From an uncultured Clostridia bacterium (GTDB lineage Bacteria > Bacillota > Clostridia > Christensenellales > UBA1242): a stretch of 64,000 nucleotides of DNA. Of the stretch, positions 17,250-26,001 are shown one piece after another (the stretch's first letter is position 1; every line of letters starts with the position of its first letter). The position numbers were made by a program, and so were the translations under genes. The notes below the pieces were generated by a model. That model did not search any database. It worked only from the letters and a program-made list of their open reading frames with translations, and was not told the origin of the DNA. Location of the stretch: contig CAKVOD010000005.1 of NCBI GenBank assembly GCA_934778205.1, forward strand, positions 62,001-126,000, in the 5' to 3' direction.

Positions 17250-18539
17250 TTTTTTCAATAGTTTGCACATTTCTTTGACAAGGTCGGCTGTTGAAACTTT
17301 TATTTTTTCACCCGTTTTTAGTTCCTCAATTTCTACAAAACCTTCATCAAGCGATTTTCCCATAACGATAATATATGACACGCCAGTCAATTTTGCGTCC
17401 TTGATTTTTGCGCCTATTGAAATATCTTTGCGGTCGTCAAACAGGACGCTGATGCCTAGTTCATTCAAACTATTGTGGAGATTGTTTGCTGTTGCAAACT
17501 TTTCTTCGTCGTCAGTTTTTGCAATGATATAAAATAGGTATGGTGCGACTGATTTGGGCAGACAGATGCCGTCAAACTTGCCGTCTTTTGTCACAATGCT
17601 GTTTTCATACAAATATGCAAGTGTGCGACTGACGCCGATGCCGTAGCAACCCATAATGTAGTTTTGTTGTTTGCCTTCATTGTCGATATATACGCCGTTC
17701 ATTGTCGATGAATATTTTTTACCTAAGTCAAAGATATGCCCAAGTTCGATTGCCTTTTTTTGCTCCAAAGAGTTAATTTCGGTCAAATTATATGTTTTTT
17801 CAAGATATTCTTTTGCATCTTCCCTTTCAAGCAATTCCGAGTTTAGAGCGATGCCCGATTTTGTATCAATCAAAACATTATCTTCGCCGATTGGCGTGAT
17901 ACTCATATATTCTTCCGACTTATCCCCGCCGATGTCCCCACTGTCGGCGCCGACTGGTTGGACGGCAAGCCCGAGTTCTTCAAAAATCTCTTTGTACGCA
18001 ACTTTCATTTCGTCATAAATTGCGTTTTGTTCGTCTTGAGTTTTGCAAAAACTATATGCGTCCATCATATCAAAGGCTTTGCCACGCAACAAGTACCCTC
18101 TATGCCTAATTTCGTTTCTAAATTTTGCGCCAATTTGGAAAAAAACTTTTGGCAAATCTTTGTGCGATGTCAATCTTTTCATCGCAAACTCAACGATTGC
18201 TTCTTCAGCGGTTGGTGCGAGGCAAAAGTTGCCTTTGTCGGTCAAACATCTAAACATTTGTCCATTTTCAACATATTTTTGCAATCTGCCTGAGTCTGCC
18301 CAAATTTTTTCAGGTTGCAAAAGTGGCAATGAAACTTCCACGCAATTATGTTTTGTCAAAACTCTTGAAATGATTGCTTTGATATTTTGTTCCACCAAAT
18401 ATGGAATATGCCCAAGCCCGAAAATTCCGCCCGAATATTGCTCAAGTTGCCCTGTTCTCAAGAGCATATCTTGCACTGGAAATTGGCTGTCCAAATCTCC
18501 TAATTTTTGCGATGTAAAACCTATATTAGAAACTTTCAT
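17247..18539 (-). CDS. proS: Prolyl-tRNA synthetase, short form without the editing insertion
   Basis: From the ATG at 18539 (preceded by TTAGGAGATATT) the enzyme is 430 residues. It charges tRNA-Pro in the cytoplasm. Class II motifs are present: motif 1 around GLGHIPYLVEQN, motif 2 FRNEIRHRGYLLRGKAFDM, and motif 3 GCYGIGVSR. An anticodon-binding domain follows (LFDDRKDISIGAKIKDAKL). The bacterial long form (about 570 residues) carries an editing insertion between motifs 2 and 3; here that gap is too short, so this is the short type and cis-editing of misacylated Ala-tRNA-Pro should be absent. A promoter lies at 18604-18633 and no T-box leader is visible. Confidence 0.94.
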   Translation of the reverse strand: MKVSNIGFTSQKLGDLDSQFPVQDMLLRTGQLEQYSGGIFGLGHIPYLVEQNIKAIISRVLTKHNCVEVSLPLLQPEKIWADSGRLQKYVENGQMFRCLTDKGNFCLAPTAEEAIVEFAMKRLTSHKDLPKVFFQIGAKFRNEIRHRGYLLRGKAFDMMDAYSFCKTQDEQNAIYDEMKVAYKEIFEELGLAVQPVGADSGDIGGDKSEEYMSITPIGEDNVLIDTKSGIALNSELLEREDAKEYLEKTYNLTEINSLEQKKAIELGHIFDLGKKYSSTMNGVYIDNEGKQQNYIMGCYGIGVSRTLAYLYENSIVTKDGKFDGICLPKSVAPYLFYIIAKTDDEEKFATANNLHNSLNELGISVLFDDRKDISIGAKIKDAKLTGVSYIIVMGKSLDEGFVEIEELKTGEKIKVSTADLVKEMCKLLKK

Positions 18540-18603
18540 AATATCTCCTAATTTTTGCAAATTAAAAAATCATTTGCAAACATATCTAATTTTTAACTTT
18601 GCT

Positions 18604-18633
18604 AGTGTACCACAATTTACCCTGCAAAGTCAA
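18604..18633 (-). promoter_or_regulatory. Probable proS promoter
   Basis: Minus-strand TTGACT (18628-18633) and TACACT (18604-18609) lie 18 nt apart, with TGG directly before the -10. Confidence 0.6.
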
Positions 18634-18693
18634 GGCATTTGCCAAAAAAACATACTATACGCGCGCTAAAACGACTGACAAAACCCTAAATTA

Positions 18694-19362
18694 TCAAAAA
18701 TTATGATAATCAAGCCCTTCTAAGTTTTCCGAAAAATTTTCATACGCGCCACAAAAAGCGGAATATTTTTCATCCGAAAGTTGTATTGCTAATTCATTTC
18801 TTAACGCAAAAGTTATGTACTCTAATTTTATACCTTTCATAAACTTATCAAAATCAAAAAAAGCAAACTTTTCTTTAATTAGGTCACCTAGATACAACTT
18901 TGTGTCTTTATTCGTGTATATTTCCAAACTTTCCTCAAACTCAGGCGTCATTATGCTGTCAAAAATTTGCGAACACTTTGCGTCGTCATATTGATTTTCA
19001 TCAATTATATACCCTTCCCAAAAGTGACTGTCCGTTCCAGCAGTAAAAAGGATCATACAATGCAAAAAGTAATTTGCAAAAAAGTATTTATGCTCATTTA
19101 TAGTTTTTTGCCACCATTGTAGTTTTGAAATTACGTAATCAACTGCTTGTTGTTCGTCAAATGAGCAATTTAATTCATAGTTTAAGTCATCTAGCGAAAA
19201 ATACACATTAAATTTATCACTGCTGATAGTCCCTAAAATACCAAAGTCAATTATATCAAATTTTTCGCGAATTTTTTGCGTCAATTCTTCGTCGGTTATT
19301 CCTGCTTCTTCGGAAATCGATTTCTTTTCTTTTTTCTTTCTAAACAAATTGAAAAATCCCAT
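18694..19362 (-). CDS. Hypothetical acidic protein
   Basis: The 222-residue protein has a basic N-terminus (MGFFNLFRKKKEKK) that could be a weak membrane-association or disordered tail. The rest is acidic, aromatic-rich and soluble, with motifs such as DFGILGTISSDKFNVYF and LQWWQKTINEHKYFFANY. It resembles DUF-type immunity or cytosolic housekeeping proteins in general character, but I recognise no family. The ATG follows TTTAGGAGTATATTATT. Its codon use (more AGA/TTA) is more AT-rich than that of the neighbouring core genes. It lies between ftsA and proS in the same direction and seems to be a separate unit. Confidence 0.65.
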   Translation of the reverse strand: MGFFNLFRKKKEKKSISEEAGITDEELTQKIREKFDIIDFGILGTISSDKFNVYFSLDDLNYELNCSFDEQQAVDYVISKLQWWQKTINEHKYFFANYFLHCMILFTAGTDSHFWEGYIIDENQYDDAKCSQIFDSIMTPEFEESLEIYTNKDTKLYLGDLIKEKFAFFDFDKFMKGIKLEYITFALRNELAIQLSDEKYSAFCGAYENFSENLEGLDYHNF

Positions 19363-19399
19363 AATAATATACTCCTAAATTATTAAAAACATTATTTAA

Positions 19400-19428
19400 A
19401 AAAATGTGCGAGTGGTACCCGCACAAAA
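19400..19428 (-). terminator. Intrinsic terminator after ftsA
   Basis: The hairpin TGTGCG (19405-19410) with CGCACA (19420-19425) is followed on the minus strand by TTTTTT. It lies about 35 nt beyond the ftsA stop. Confidence 0.75.
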
Positions 19429-19460
19429 AATATAATCTAGCGTTGTGCCAGCAAAAGTGA

Positions 19461-20630
19461 TTAGCGTTTGAACACGGATTTGATTTTTTGCCACCATTTT
19501 TTGTAGAAAGGCATATTTTGATAACCGATTTTTTCGCTCATATACGCTGATTTTATCAAACTTGCAAGCGCAGATTCGCTATATTCCTCGAGGACGCCCA
19601 TTTCGAGTTTTTCCGCTTTACAAACGACACCGAGCGCCGATGAAAGAATGTCAAGCGCGCCTTTCATTTCGCAAAGCCCGCCACCTGTGACCAAGAATTG
19701 ATAAATTCCTTGTTCATCTGTCACGCATTTGCTGACCATTTTTGCGATGTGTTCGATTCTAGCACGCACAACTTGATTGACGTCGCTTGCTTTGAGTTCG
19801 TATTCCTTTTGCGTCTTTTCGTCCGCAACAACATAGTAGTCAACTTCGGACGGGTCGACGGTCAAAAGCACTTTTTGTTTGAGGTTTTCAGCAACTTTGA
19901 ACGGAATATTAAAAGCTTCGCTCAAATCTGTTGTGATATGCGCACCGCCAAGGTCAAAGGAATACAAACTTTCAACATTGTCGCCTTTGACTGCAATGAC
20001 ACTTGTCAATAGATACCCCGTGTCAATAAGCACGACGCCCATATCGCGGAAACTTGATTTTGTCATTTGCATTGCTTGTTCGACAATGCCACATTTATAC
20101 GAAACATCTGTCATTCCGCAATTTTGTAGCAACTCGTTCATTTTTTCTATGAATGCTTTGCTTGCGTAGATAAAATCGACTTCCGCAGACAAATCTTCTT
20201 GTCCACGTTCGCCCGCGATATGCGTTGAACTGTGTGGCAAAAAGTCGCCGAGAATTTTCTTTAGCACAACACCGCCGTCGATTTCAGTTGGGTCAATTTG
20301 TGCGTTTTTCAAAAACTCATTTCTTAGCGCGTTGTCAAACTCAATCGGCGTTGAAAAGGTTTTTGTTATTGTTTTCTTTGTCAATCCACAAAAATCACTT
20401 GGCACATTGACATACACCTTTGAATATTCCTCAGTATTGACGTCGCTAAAAAGTTCACGCAACGCATCTTGTAGTTCCGTCGAATCCTCCAAAAATTGTC
20501 CATCTACAACGCCATCGTATTCTATCTCAAAACTCTCACGGATATTGATGACGCCTTCGTTGACCTCCACTGCGCAAAGGCGCAATTTGCCAGAACCGAT
20601 ATCTAGCGCAATAAATTTTGTGTTTTGCAT
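19461..20630 (-). CDS. ftsA: Cell division protein FtsA
   Basis: The 389-residue actin-fold ATPase begins with the phosphate-1 loop region FIALDIGSGKLRLCAVEV, has a 1C/SHS2-type insertion, phosphate-2 VVLIDTGYLLTSVIAV and the adenosine motif FLVTGGGLCEMKGA. It ends in an amphipathic helix, KKWWQKIKSVFKR, the membrane-targeting sequence that anchors FtsA and hence FtsZ to the inner membrane. Length is slightly below typical FtsA (about 420). The related PilM lacks this C-terminal helix. GAGGGAAGAAT precedes the ATG, a promoter lies at 20730-20758 and the gene has its own terminator. It is not adjacent to ftsZ: proS and an unknown gene separate them. Confidence 0.88.
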   Translation of the reverse strand: MQNTKFIALDIGSGKLRLCAVEVNEGVINIRESFEIEYDGVVDGQFLEDSTELQDALRELFSDVNTEEYSKVYVNVPSDFCGLTKKTITKTFSTPIEFDNALRNEFLKNAQIDPTEIDGGVVLKKILGDFLPHSSTHIAGERGQEDLSAEVDFIYASKAFIEKMNELLQNCGMTDVSYKCGIVEQAMQMTKSSFRDMGVVLIDTGYLLTSVIAVKGDNVESLYSFDLGGAHITTDLSEAFNIPFKVAENLKQKVLLTVDPSEVDYYVVADEKTQKEYELKASDVNQVVRARIEHIAKMVSKCVTDEQGIYQFLVTGGGLCEMKGALDILSSALGVVCKAEKLEMGVLEEYSESALASLIKSAYMSEKIGYQNMPFYKKWWQKIKSVFKR

Positions 20631-20729
20631 ATTCTTCCCTCATTTGTTTATTTTTTGTGCAAAGTAGGCAAATTTGAAAACAAAATCATTTTTTCAAAAA
20701 CGCCAATTCTCGCACCTTGACTTTTAGTT

Positions 20730-20758
20730 ATGATACCACATTTTTTTGATTTTTGCAA
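20730..20758 (-). promoter_or_regulatory. Probable ftsA promoter
   Basis: Minus-strand TTGCAA (20753-20758) and TATCAT (20730-20735) are separated by 17 nt, with TGG before the -10. Confidence 0.6.
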
Positions 20759-20766
20759 TCAATTTA

Positions 20767-21285
20767 CTATTCGTCTTGATAAAATGGCTCAATTAAAATT
20801 ACTTCAAGCCCTTTCTTTTGCGCGTATTCAATAGTTTTTTTCGTTCCGCCACCGCCAAAACGCCCACCATAAACTGCAATTATTCGACTGGAATTTTCAA
20901 CCATATATTTGTTTCGCTCCTCCATACATCCGTCGAAATATAGTGAGTGCGCGACATAAGTTACAATGTCGGCGTGGTCAACGATGTTTTGATAACGCAA
21001 TTTCGCTTTTGAATTCCACCCCTTGCTTTGCTCCATACACGGAATCGCACATTCAAGTTTGATGTCATATTCGTTTTTCAGTTTTAGTACAATTTCGCTT
21101 GCGAGCATATCTATACCGAGCGCGACACCCGAAATAAAGTAAGTATATCCGTCAAATATCGCCTTTATTATGGCACTTTCTAAGTCGTCATAACATTTTT
21201 CAAACGCGCAACCGCACTCTCGGTATCCCCACGGCAAACGTTGCGGGCGGTGACCTGTAAAACAACATTTCTTTACTTTTTTCAT
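20767..21285 (-). CDS. DUF1273/YpsA-type SLOG-domain protein
   Basis: The 172-residue protein begins CCFTGHRPQRLPWGYRE, the hallmark of DUF1273 (YpsA) proteins, members of the SLOG superfamily with a Rossmann-like nucleotide-binding fold related to DprA. FISGVALGIDMLASEIVL and the later RIIAVYGGRFGGGGTKKTI are the conserved Gly-rich nucleotide-ligand sites. Members are proposed to sense nucleotide-like ligands; B. subtilis YpsA affects cell division. Here the gene lies beside ftsA and downstream of rsmD. GGGAGCAT precedes the ATG, 11 nt after the rsmD stop, so the two are probably cotranscribed. It is intact, unlike the other SLOG gene at 56190-56670. Confidence 0.85.
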   Translation of the reverse strand: MKKVKKCCFTGHRPQRLPWGYRECGCAFEKCYDDLESAIIKAIFDGYTYFISGVALGIDMLASEIVLKLKNEYDIKLECAIPCMEQSKGWNSKAKLRYQNIVDHADIVTYVAHSLYFDGCMEERNKYMVENSSRIIAVYGGRFGGGGTKKTIEYAQKKGLEVILIEPFYQDE

Positions 21286-21296
21286 ATGCTCCCTAT

Positions 21297-21851
21297 TTAT
21301 ATAGTTTTTCTTTTCAATAATAGTATGCGCTTAATGCCAAAGGTTCGATTTTTTAATTCTTCGAAAAAATCATAAACTTTTGCGTCCATACTATCCTCTT
21401 TTGCCATTTCGACTACGCAAATGCCGTCGTCCGCCAAAACTCCAAAATCAACAATTTTCAAGAGCGCTTGGCTTTCTAATCCGTTGTGATATGGTGGGTC
21501 TAGCAAAATTATGTCAAACTTTTGCCCGCGTTTTTTGAAATGCAAAAGTGCTTTGTCGTACGGCAAATTGATAATTTCAGGGTCATAATTCATTGATTGA
21601 GCGTTTTTGCGCACCAAATCGCAACTTTTTTTGTTCATATCAACAAATACAGCACTTTCAGCATAACGACTCAAGCACTCAAGCCCCAGCGCACCAGAAC
21701 CCGCAAAAAGGTCAAGTACTTTTGCGCCGTCAATATAACTGTCCAAAAGCCCAAACATACTTGTCTTGACCAAGTCCGCCGTCGGGCGCGTTCCTTCAAA
21801 ATTTGGTAGCAACAATTTTTTGCCCCTATTTCTTCCTGCTATAATTCTCAT
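21297..21851 (-). CDS. rsmD: 16S rRNA (guanine966-N2)-methyltransferase RsmD
   Basis: From the ATG at 21851 the protein is 184 residues and begins MRIIAGRNRGKKLLLP, the normal RsmD N-terminus. TRPTADLVKTSMF, the SAM-binding motif LDLFAGSGALGLE and the catalytic DPPYHNG (N6/N2 methyltransferase type) identify the family. RsmD methylates G966 of 16S rRNA late in 30S assembly. An in-frame extension to 21878 contains what looks like the promoter, so I reject it. There is no Shine-Dalgarno, and a TATAAT lies only a few nucleotides upstream, suggesting leaderless translation. The SLOG gene follows closely. Confidence 0.92.
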   Translation of the reverse strand: MRIIAGRNRGKKLLLPNFEGTRPTADLVKTSMFGLLDSYIDGAKVLDLFAGSGALGLECLSRYAESAVFVDMNKKSCDLVRKNAQSMNYDPEIINLPYDKALLHFKKRGQKFDIILLDPPYHNGLESQALLKIVDFGVLADDGICVVEMAKEDSMDAKVYDFFEELKNRTFGIKRILLLKRKTI

Positions 21852-21856
21852 AATCA

Positions 21857-21887
21857 TTATTATAGCACACTTTTTCATTTCTTCAAT
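21857..21887 (-). promoter_or_regulatory. Possible promoter for a leaderless rsmD transcript
   Basis: On the minus strand TTGAAG and TGC-TATAAT are spaced 16 nt apart, and the -10 lies about 8 nt before the rsmD ATG. Transcription would begin at or near the start codon. Confidence 0.5.
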
Positions 21888-21895
21888 CGGTTTGA

Positions 21896-21921
21896 CAAAA
21901 AAAGCGGACTTTTTGCCCGCA
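21896..21921 (-). terminator. Intrinsic terminator after alr
   Basis: The arms GCGGAC (21904-21909) and GCCCGC (21915-21920) pair with one G-U. Seven T follow on the minus strand. It lies about 90 nt past the alr stop. Confidence 0.6.
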
Positions 21922-22008
21922 AGACCATTAATAAAAACAAATATAATATAATGATTTATTTATACTGATATTGAATCAAATAATAATTTACAGATGCTTA
22001 GCAAAATT

Positions 22009-23334
22009 TTACAGTCGCAGGAGGTTGAAGGTTGTCAGAGTTTCGTACTCAATTGTGTTTGCGAGGGGCGAGAGGTCGCGGGCTGTGATTTGTTCCGCGC
22101 CGTCGGTGCCAAGTATTGTGGCAAGGAGTGGGACGCTGGCGTCGAGTCCGTCAAAGTCGTCGAGCGATTTATAAAGATTATAGTTGTGTGGAAAAACCTT
22201 GTCAATCATTGATTTGAATGAATACATCAATATCTCGTCGTTGTTTGTGCGCGAAATTTGCATTGAATCGCAAATTGTATCAACGACACTATCAAACACG
22301 CTACTGCAGGTGAATGTTTTTTTGATTTTCAGGTTTGTTATGTCACACATTAGCATATCCATACATATATGCCCGACGATTGGGCATTTTTGCCCGCAGA
22401 TGAGGACGTGTCCTTTTTCGTATGCGCGCAAGTAACCGTCGGCATATCCGATTGCGACGACGGCAATTTGCATATCACGAGATGCAGTAAAACTTGCGCC
22501 ATAACCGACAGTTTCGCCTTTTTGCAAGGTTTGGGTTTTGACAACTTTCGCGCGAATGTTAAGACAAGGTTTAACATCCACTTTGTGCGTATTGTCGTAG
22601 CCATACATTGCAAGTCCAAGTCGTATCATATCGTAATTATATTTGTTTGATTTCAAAAACGCGGAACTGTTGCTGGCGTGGACGATTAGTTTGCGATTGC
22701 GCACAAGGTCGAGCATTGAAAGAAATTTTGCGTTTTGACGCTTTAGTTTATAACTGTTTTCGTTTTCCGCCGTCGCATAGTGCGTATAAATGCCCTCAAT
22801 TTTGATGAGTTTACACTTGTCAATTGCGTCTAGTAGTCGCTGGAGTTGCAGAGTCGTTTTGACGCCGAGTCGATTCATTCCTGTGTTGATTTTTATATGA
22901 ACATATGCACGCTTGTTTAGATTTGTCGCAATTTCATTGATTGCTGTGACGTCCGCGAGCGTGTCGCACGTCAAGCGGATTCCCCTTTTGATTAGTTGTG
23001 GCAAATCGCTGGAATTAAACTTGCCAAGCATCAAAATCGGCTTTCTCAAACTTAGGTCACGAACCTGCAACGCTTCTGTCGCGTTTGCTACCGCAAAAAA
23101 ATCGACTATATCTGCAATTCCTTTGCACACTTGCTTGTAACCGTGTCCATAAGCGTTTGCTTTGACAACAGCGCATATTTTTGGCATTTTGATATTATTT
23201 TTCACTTTTTCGTTGTTTTTTGCACTTTTTGCACGCTTTTTACTATATTTGTGTTTGCAATCAAAACAACTTGCTTTCTTTAATTTTACAATATTTTCTC
23301 TCAATATTTGAATATTTACTTCTTTTTCTACCAT
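22009..23334 (-). CDS. alr: Alanine racemase
   Basis: The 441-residue PLP enzyme converts L- to D-alanine for peptidoglycan. The PLP-lysine motif AVVKANAYGHG lies near residue 59, pushed back by a Lys-rich insertion (about 22-48). INTGMNRLGV, IEGIYTHYATAE and the C-terminal domain segments MYGYD, GYGASFTASRDMQIAVVAIGYADGYLR and GHICMDMLM (with the catalytic Tyr region) are intact. It is longer than usual (about 370-390) because of that insertion and about 25 extra residues around 350-375. No Shine-Dalgarno precedes the ATG, which lies inside the palindrome ATATCAT-A-ATGATAT. It supplies substrate for the Ddl encoded at 57879-59417. Confidence 0.94.
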   Translation of the reverse strand: MVEKEVNIQILRENIVKLKKASCFDCKHKYSKKRAKSAKNNEKVKNNIKMPKICAVVKANAYGHGYKQVCKGIADIVDFFAVANATEALQVRDLSLRKPILMLGKFNSSDLPQLIKRGIRLTCDTLADVTAINEIATNLNKRAYVHIKINTGMNRLGVKTTLQLQRLLDAIDKCKLIKIEGIYTHYATAENENSYKLKRQNAKFLSMLDLVRNRKLIVHASNSSAFLKSNKYNYDMIRLGLAMYGYDNTHKVDVKPCLNIRAKVVKTQTLQKGETVGYGASFTASRDMQIAVVAIGYADGYLRAYEKGHVLICGQKCPIVGHICMDMLMCDITNLKIKKTFTCSSVFDSVVDTICDSMQISRTNNDEILMYSFKSMIDKVFPHNYNLYKSLDDFDGLDASVPLLATILGTDGAEQITARDLSPLANTIEYETLTTFNLLRL

Positions 23335-23360
23335 ATCATTATGATATGCAAAACTTTACT
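23333..23360 (-). promoter_or_regulatory. Palindrome over the alr start, possible operator or leaderless promoter
   Basis: A perfect inverted repeat with 7-bp arms and a 1-nt centre covers 23333-23347 and includes two bases of the start codon. The TATCAT within it could be a -10 about 8 nt before the ATG, with a weak -35 further upstream. No ribosome-binding site is present. Confidence 0.4.
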
Positions 23361-23474
23361 TTTTGACCACTCATTGACATCAAAAAACGCCCACAAATGA
23401 AGTGCCTCTATCGAGTTTGCTTCACAAAGAGCGTTTTTATTCCGTTATGTAAAAATATAAAAATTGCTATGATA

Positions 23475-25113
23475 TCAAACAACCACAGTATTTGTCCATT
23501 TCCCGCTACCATTCAAAACAAAGGAAATAGCCATTGTGTCGTTCGCCCCTGTGCTAAACGTCCACACCGTTAATGACACTTGTGTCGTCGCCCCTGCGAC
23601 CGTTACTACACTACCAAAAGGCTTTGTCACGAGTATTTTATATGTTGCGTTTTTGGCGAGTTCAATTACAGCACTTAAATTTGCTTGACCTGTCACAAAC
23701 GAAATTTCTTGAACAATTTTTTCATTTTCGTCAACAACTGTTAATAATAACATACTATTTGCACATTCTACTGCACCCGTTATGGTCATTTCGGTTGTTC
23801 TTGAAGCATAAAAAACACTTAACACAGGCAAGCCGTCGTTTTCGCCGTCAATAAAAGTCCAAGCATTGTCAAAGTCCCATTCCCCATAACTCTCCCAAGG
23901 ATAAGTTGTTGTTCCTTTGGTAAATGCTTCTTTATTATATTTCAGCTCGGATGGAACGCTTGAACATATGTAATTTTTCGAACCATAACCATTGTGCGTT
24001 ATGCCACTACCAATTGCTAAATTGTTGCAATCAAAAACTCCACTCCCGTCACCAGTTCCATAAAAATCTGCAAACCCAACACTCGTAATTGATGTCCCAT
24101 TTTTTATGTATTTTACTGACGAAAAATTTAATATTGTATTCGTTATTGTATCATAATCACCACAATTTTCAGGATCCCAATACCCCCCATCGCTTTGTGC
24201 AATACCTGCACCAAGATTTGCATACACACTAGCAGAACTTGATGCATTAACTTTAAGTTCCAATGCACCAGTAAATGCACAATTTCTAATTGTCGAGAAA
24301 GCACAACCAACAAATGCGCCCATAGCCACATTGCCAGAGCAACGCGAAACATTGATATTTATCATCAAATTACCTGTAACCATGCAATTTTTCACTTTAC
24401 AATAGTCGGCACCCGCAACAATACCGCCTGAATAAATTTGTTCCTCATTGCTAGCCGAATTACTATAAGAATAACAGTATGAACTCATATTGTAATGCAC
24501 TTTCAAATTAATTACCTTACTAAGACCATCGCTGCTCAAGTCTCTCCCCGCGACTCGTCCAAAAATGCCCAAATATACATAAGTAGTTCCCGAATATTGC
24601 CTTGTCACATATGAGCAGGTTGAATTAGAAATGGTAATAGTATGTCCTTGACCATCAAAAATGCCAGAAAATGCGGTAGACCCACCAATTGGAGTAAAGA
24701 TTCTATCTTTTATTTCAATATCTTCTACCATTTTTATATTTTTATCCCAATAAGTATTATTATTGCAAAGGGTTAAAAATTCATCAGCAGTTGAAATTGT
24801 ATAATAATTATCAGTTGAATCTTGACTTAAAGCAACCGCTTGAGTCATCTCATCATTTTTGCTATTTGAATTCATATTACCTAACATACAAAATATTAGT
24901 CCAACCACCAAAAGCCACAACAACACTAATAATGCCGTGGAACGAAATTGCGATTTAGTTTTTGTACCATTAGTACCCAGAAACAGCGTGTTTTTGCGGG
25001 CGCCAAATTGCGCGGTTTTTGCGCCATTTTCGGCATTTTTTGAATGATTTTCGGGCGCTACCTTATCTTCTTTAGACGCCCCCCCCCCCCCATTTAGTTA
25101 AGTACTTAATCAT
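23475..25113 (-). CDS. Putative phase-variable surface protein A (assembled state out of frame)
   Basis: The ATG at 25113 follows GAGGAAAAGAAA and begins MIKYLTKW. A run of 13 G (25079-25091) then shifts the frame into a stop. With 12 G one frame runs to 23475 (1,638 nt, 545 residues): a cytoplasmic tail of about 57 residues rich in Lys/Asn, the motif TKTKSQF, a hydrophobic anchor (ALLVLLWLLVVGLIFCMLG) and a secreted region. The last has GLUG-like repeats (FTPIGGSTAFSGIFDGQGHT; FDNAWTFIDGENDGLPVL), suggesting a beta-solenoid adhesin. A C-terminal module (YKILVTKPFG...) resembles that of the gene at 37335-38517. From the internal GTG at 24926 the frame is open, but no ribosome-binding site is visible there. 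Confidence 0.8.
25079..25091 (-). repeat. G13 homopolymer in the 5' coding region of surface gene A
   Basis: Thirteen C on the plus strand read as G on the coding strand, starting in codon 8. Twelve G restores the open frame; thirteen ends at a TAA two codons after the tract. This is the expected layout of a slipped-strand translational switch. Confidence 0.85.
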
Positions 25114-25148
25114 TTTCTTTTCCTCACTTATATAGTATTTACATTTTT

Positions 25149-25177
25149 AGTTTACCACAATGACGAAAAAATATCAA
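25149..25177 (-). promoter_or_regulatory. Probable promoter of surface gene A
   Basis: Minus-strand TTGATA (25172-25177) and TAAACT (25149-25154) are spaced 17 nt apart, with TGG immediately before the -10 as at proS and ftsA. The ATG lies about 36 nt downstream of the -10. Confidence 0.5.
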
Positions 25178-25273
25178 ATGTTTTTGCGTGCATTTGTTAT
25201 TTTTTTTATCAATATGTCCTTCGTTAATTTGCTAGCACACACAATATAGTGAGAATTCCACAATTAAGTCCGT

Positions 25274-25336
25274 CCCCTTCCGGGAGATTTCTCCACTACA
25301 AAGGCTTTAACAAGCCTTTTTCGGTCGAAATGACAA
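25274..25336. repeat. REP-like dispersed repeat, copy 1
   Basis: The unit begins CCCCTTCCGGGAGATTTCTC and ends TCGGTCGAAATGACAA, with an internal stem AAAGGCTT/AAGCCTTT. Copies also lie at 32773-32835, 39272-39416 and 53224-53287, all intergenic. The flanking gap (25178-25501) otherwise holds no recognisable gene. Confidence 0.85.
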
Positions 25337-25501
25337 TGCAATAAATGACTCACTATAAAAAAATAATAAATTAGTAATTAAACGCAAAAAGTAATGAAAT
25401 TGATAACTCATTACAAAAAACAATCGCTAGTGTACTGCAAAATGATATTAAACTTATTTGGCTAGCGCGGGCTACAGAGGCATATGTACCATTAAGGCGG
25501 G

Positions 25502-25530
25502 TTGACAAAAGGTGCAAAATGTGATATAAT
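25502..25530 (+). promoter_or_regulatory. Consensus promoter for the small ORF at 25568
   Basis: TTGACA (25502-25507) and TATAAT (25525-25530) match the housekeeping consensus perfectly, with a 17-nt spacer, about 38 nt before the ATG. Confidence 0.85.
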
Positions 25531-25567
25531 TCAAAATGTAAAATAAATTTGAAACAAAGAGGTTATT

Positions 25568-25837
25568 ATGACTACTGAGAAAAAACAAGTTATTGTTATG
25601 CACATTGACGAAATGAATATTGAAAGGAACAATAAAAAATTGCTTTTAGACGCTATGCAAGAGGTTAACCCTTCAAAAAATTGTGAAAAAGTGATTGAAA
25701 GCGCATACAAGATTGCTCTACTCATTGAAACGCAGGCTCTCAGCCCTAAGAGAGAAAGACAGTTGAATGCTAATTTGTCTAATGCGTGCGAAGCATATAA
25801 CAATGAATTGCAATTGTTTATTGATTGTTCACGCTAA
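25568..25837 (+). CDS. Small orphan protein, 89 residues
   Basis: A short monocistronic gene with a complete expression unit: a perfect TTGACA/TATAAT promoter, AGAGG before the ATG, and a 14-bp stem terminator eight nucleotides after the stop. The product is soluble, helical and without Cys-rich, membrane or HTH motifs. It starts MTTEKKQVIVMHIDEMNIER and has a basic middle and an acidic C-terminus (ACEAYNNELQLFIDCSR). I recognise no family. The strength of the signals argues that it is real and well expressed. It lies between surface gene A and feoB on the opposite strand to both. Confidence 0.75.
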   Translation: MTTEKKQVIVMHIDEMNIERNNKKLLLDAMQEVNPSKNCEKVIESAYKIALLIETQALSPKRERQLNANLSNACEAYNNELQLFIDCSR

Positions 25838-25844
25838 ATATCAA

Positions 25845-25880
25845 ACAAAAGAAAGTGTTGCAAGACACTTTCTTTTGTTA
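25845..25880 (+). terminator. Intrinsic terminator of the small ORF
   Basis: The arms ACAAAAGAAAGTGT (25845-25858) and ACACTTTCTTTTGT (25865-25878) form a perfect 14-bp stem with a 6-nt loop and U-rich end. Confidence 0.9.
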
Positions 25881-26001
25881 TAGATGAACTACATTAAAAA
25901 TAGCAAAAAAATTATATTCAATTTTATTTTTTAAAACTTTTATGATTCTATTTTGCATTTTTATTATGATTTTATAAATTTATTTACATTTTAATGTGTT
26001 T

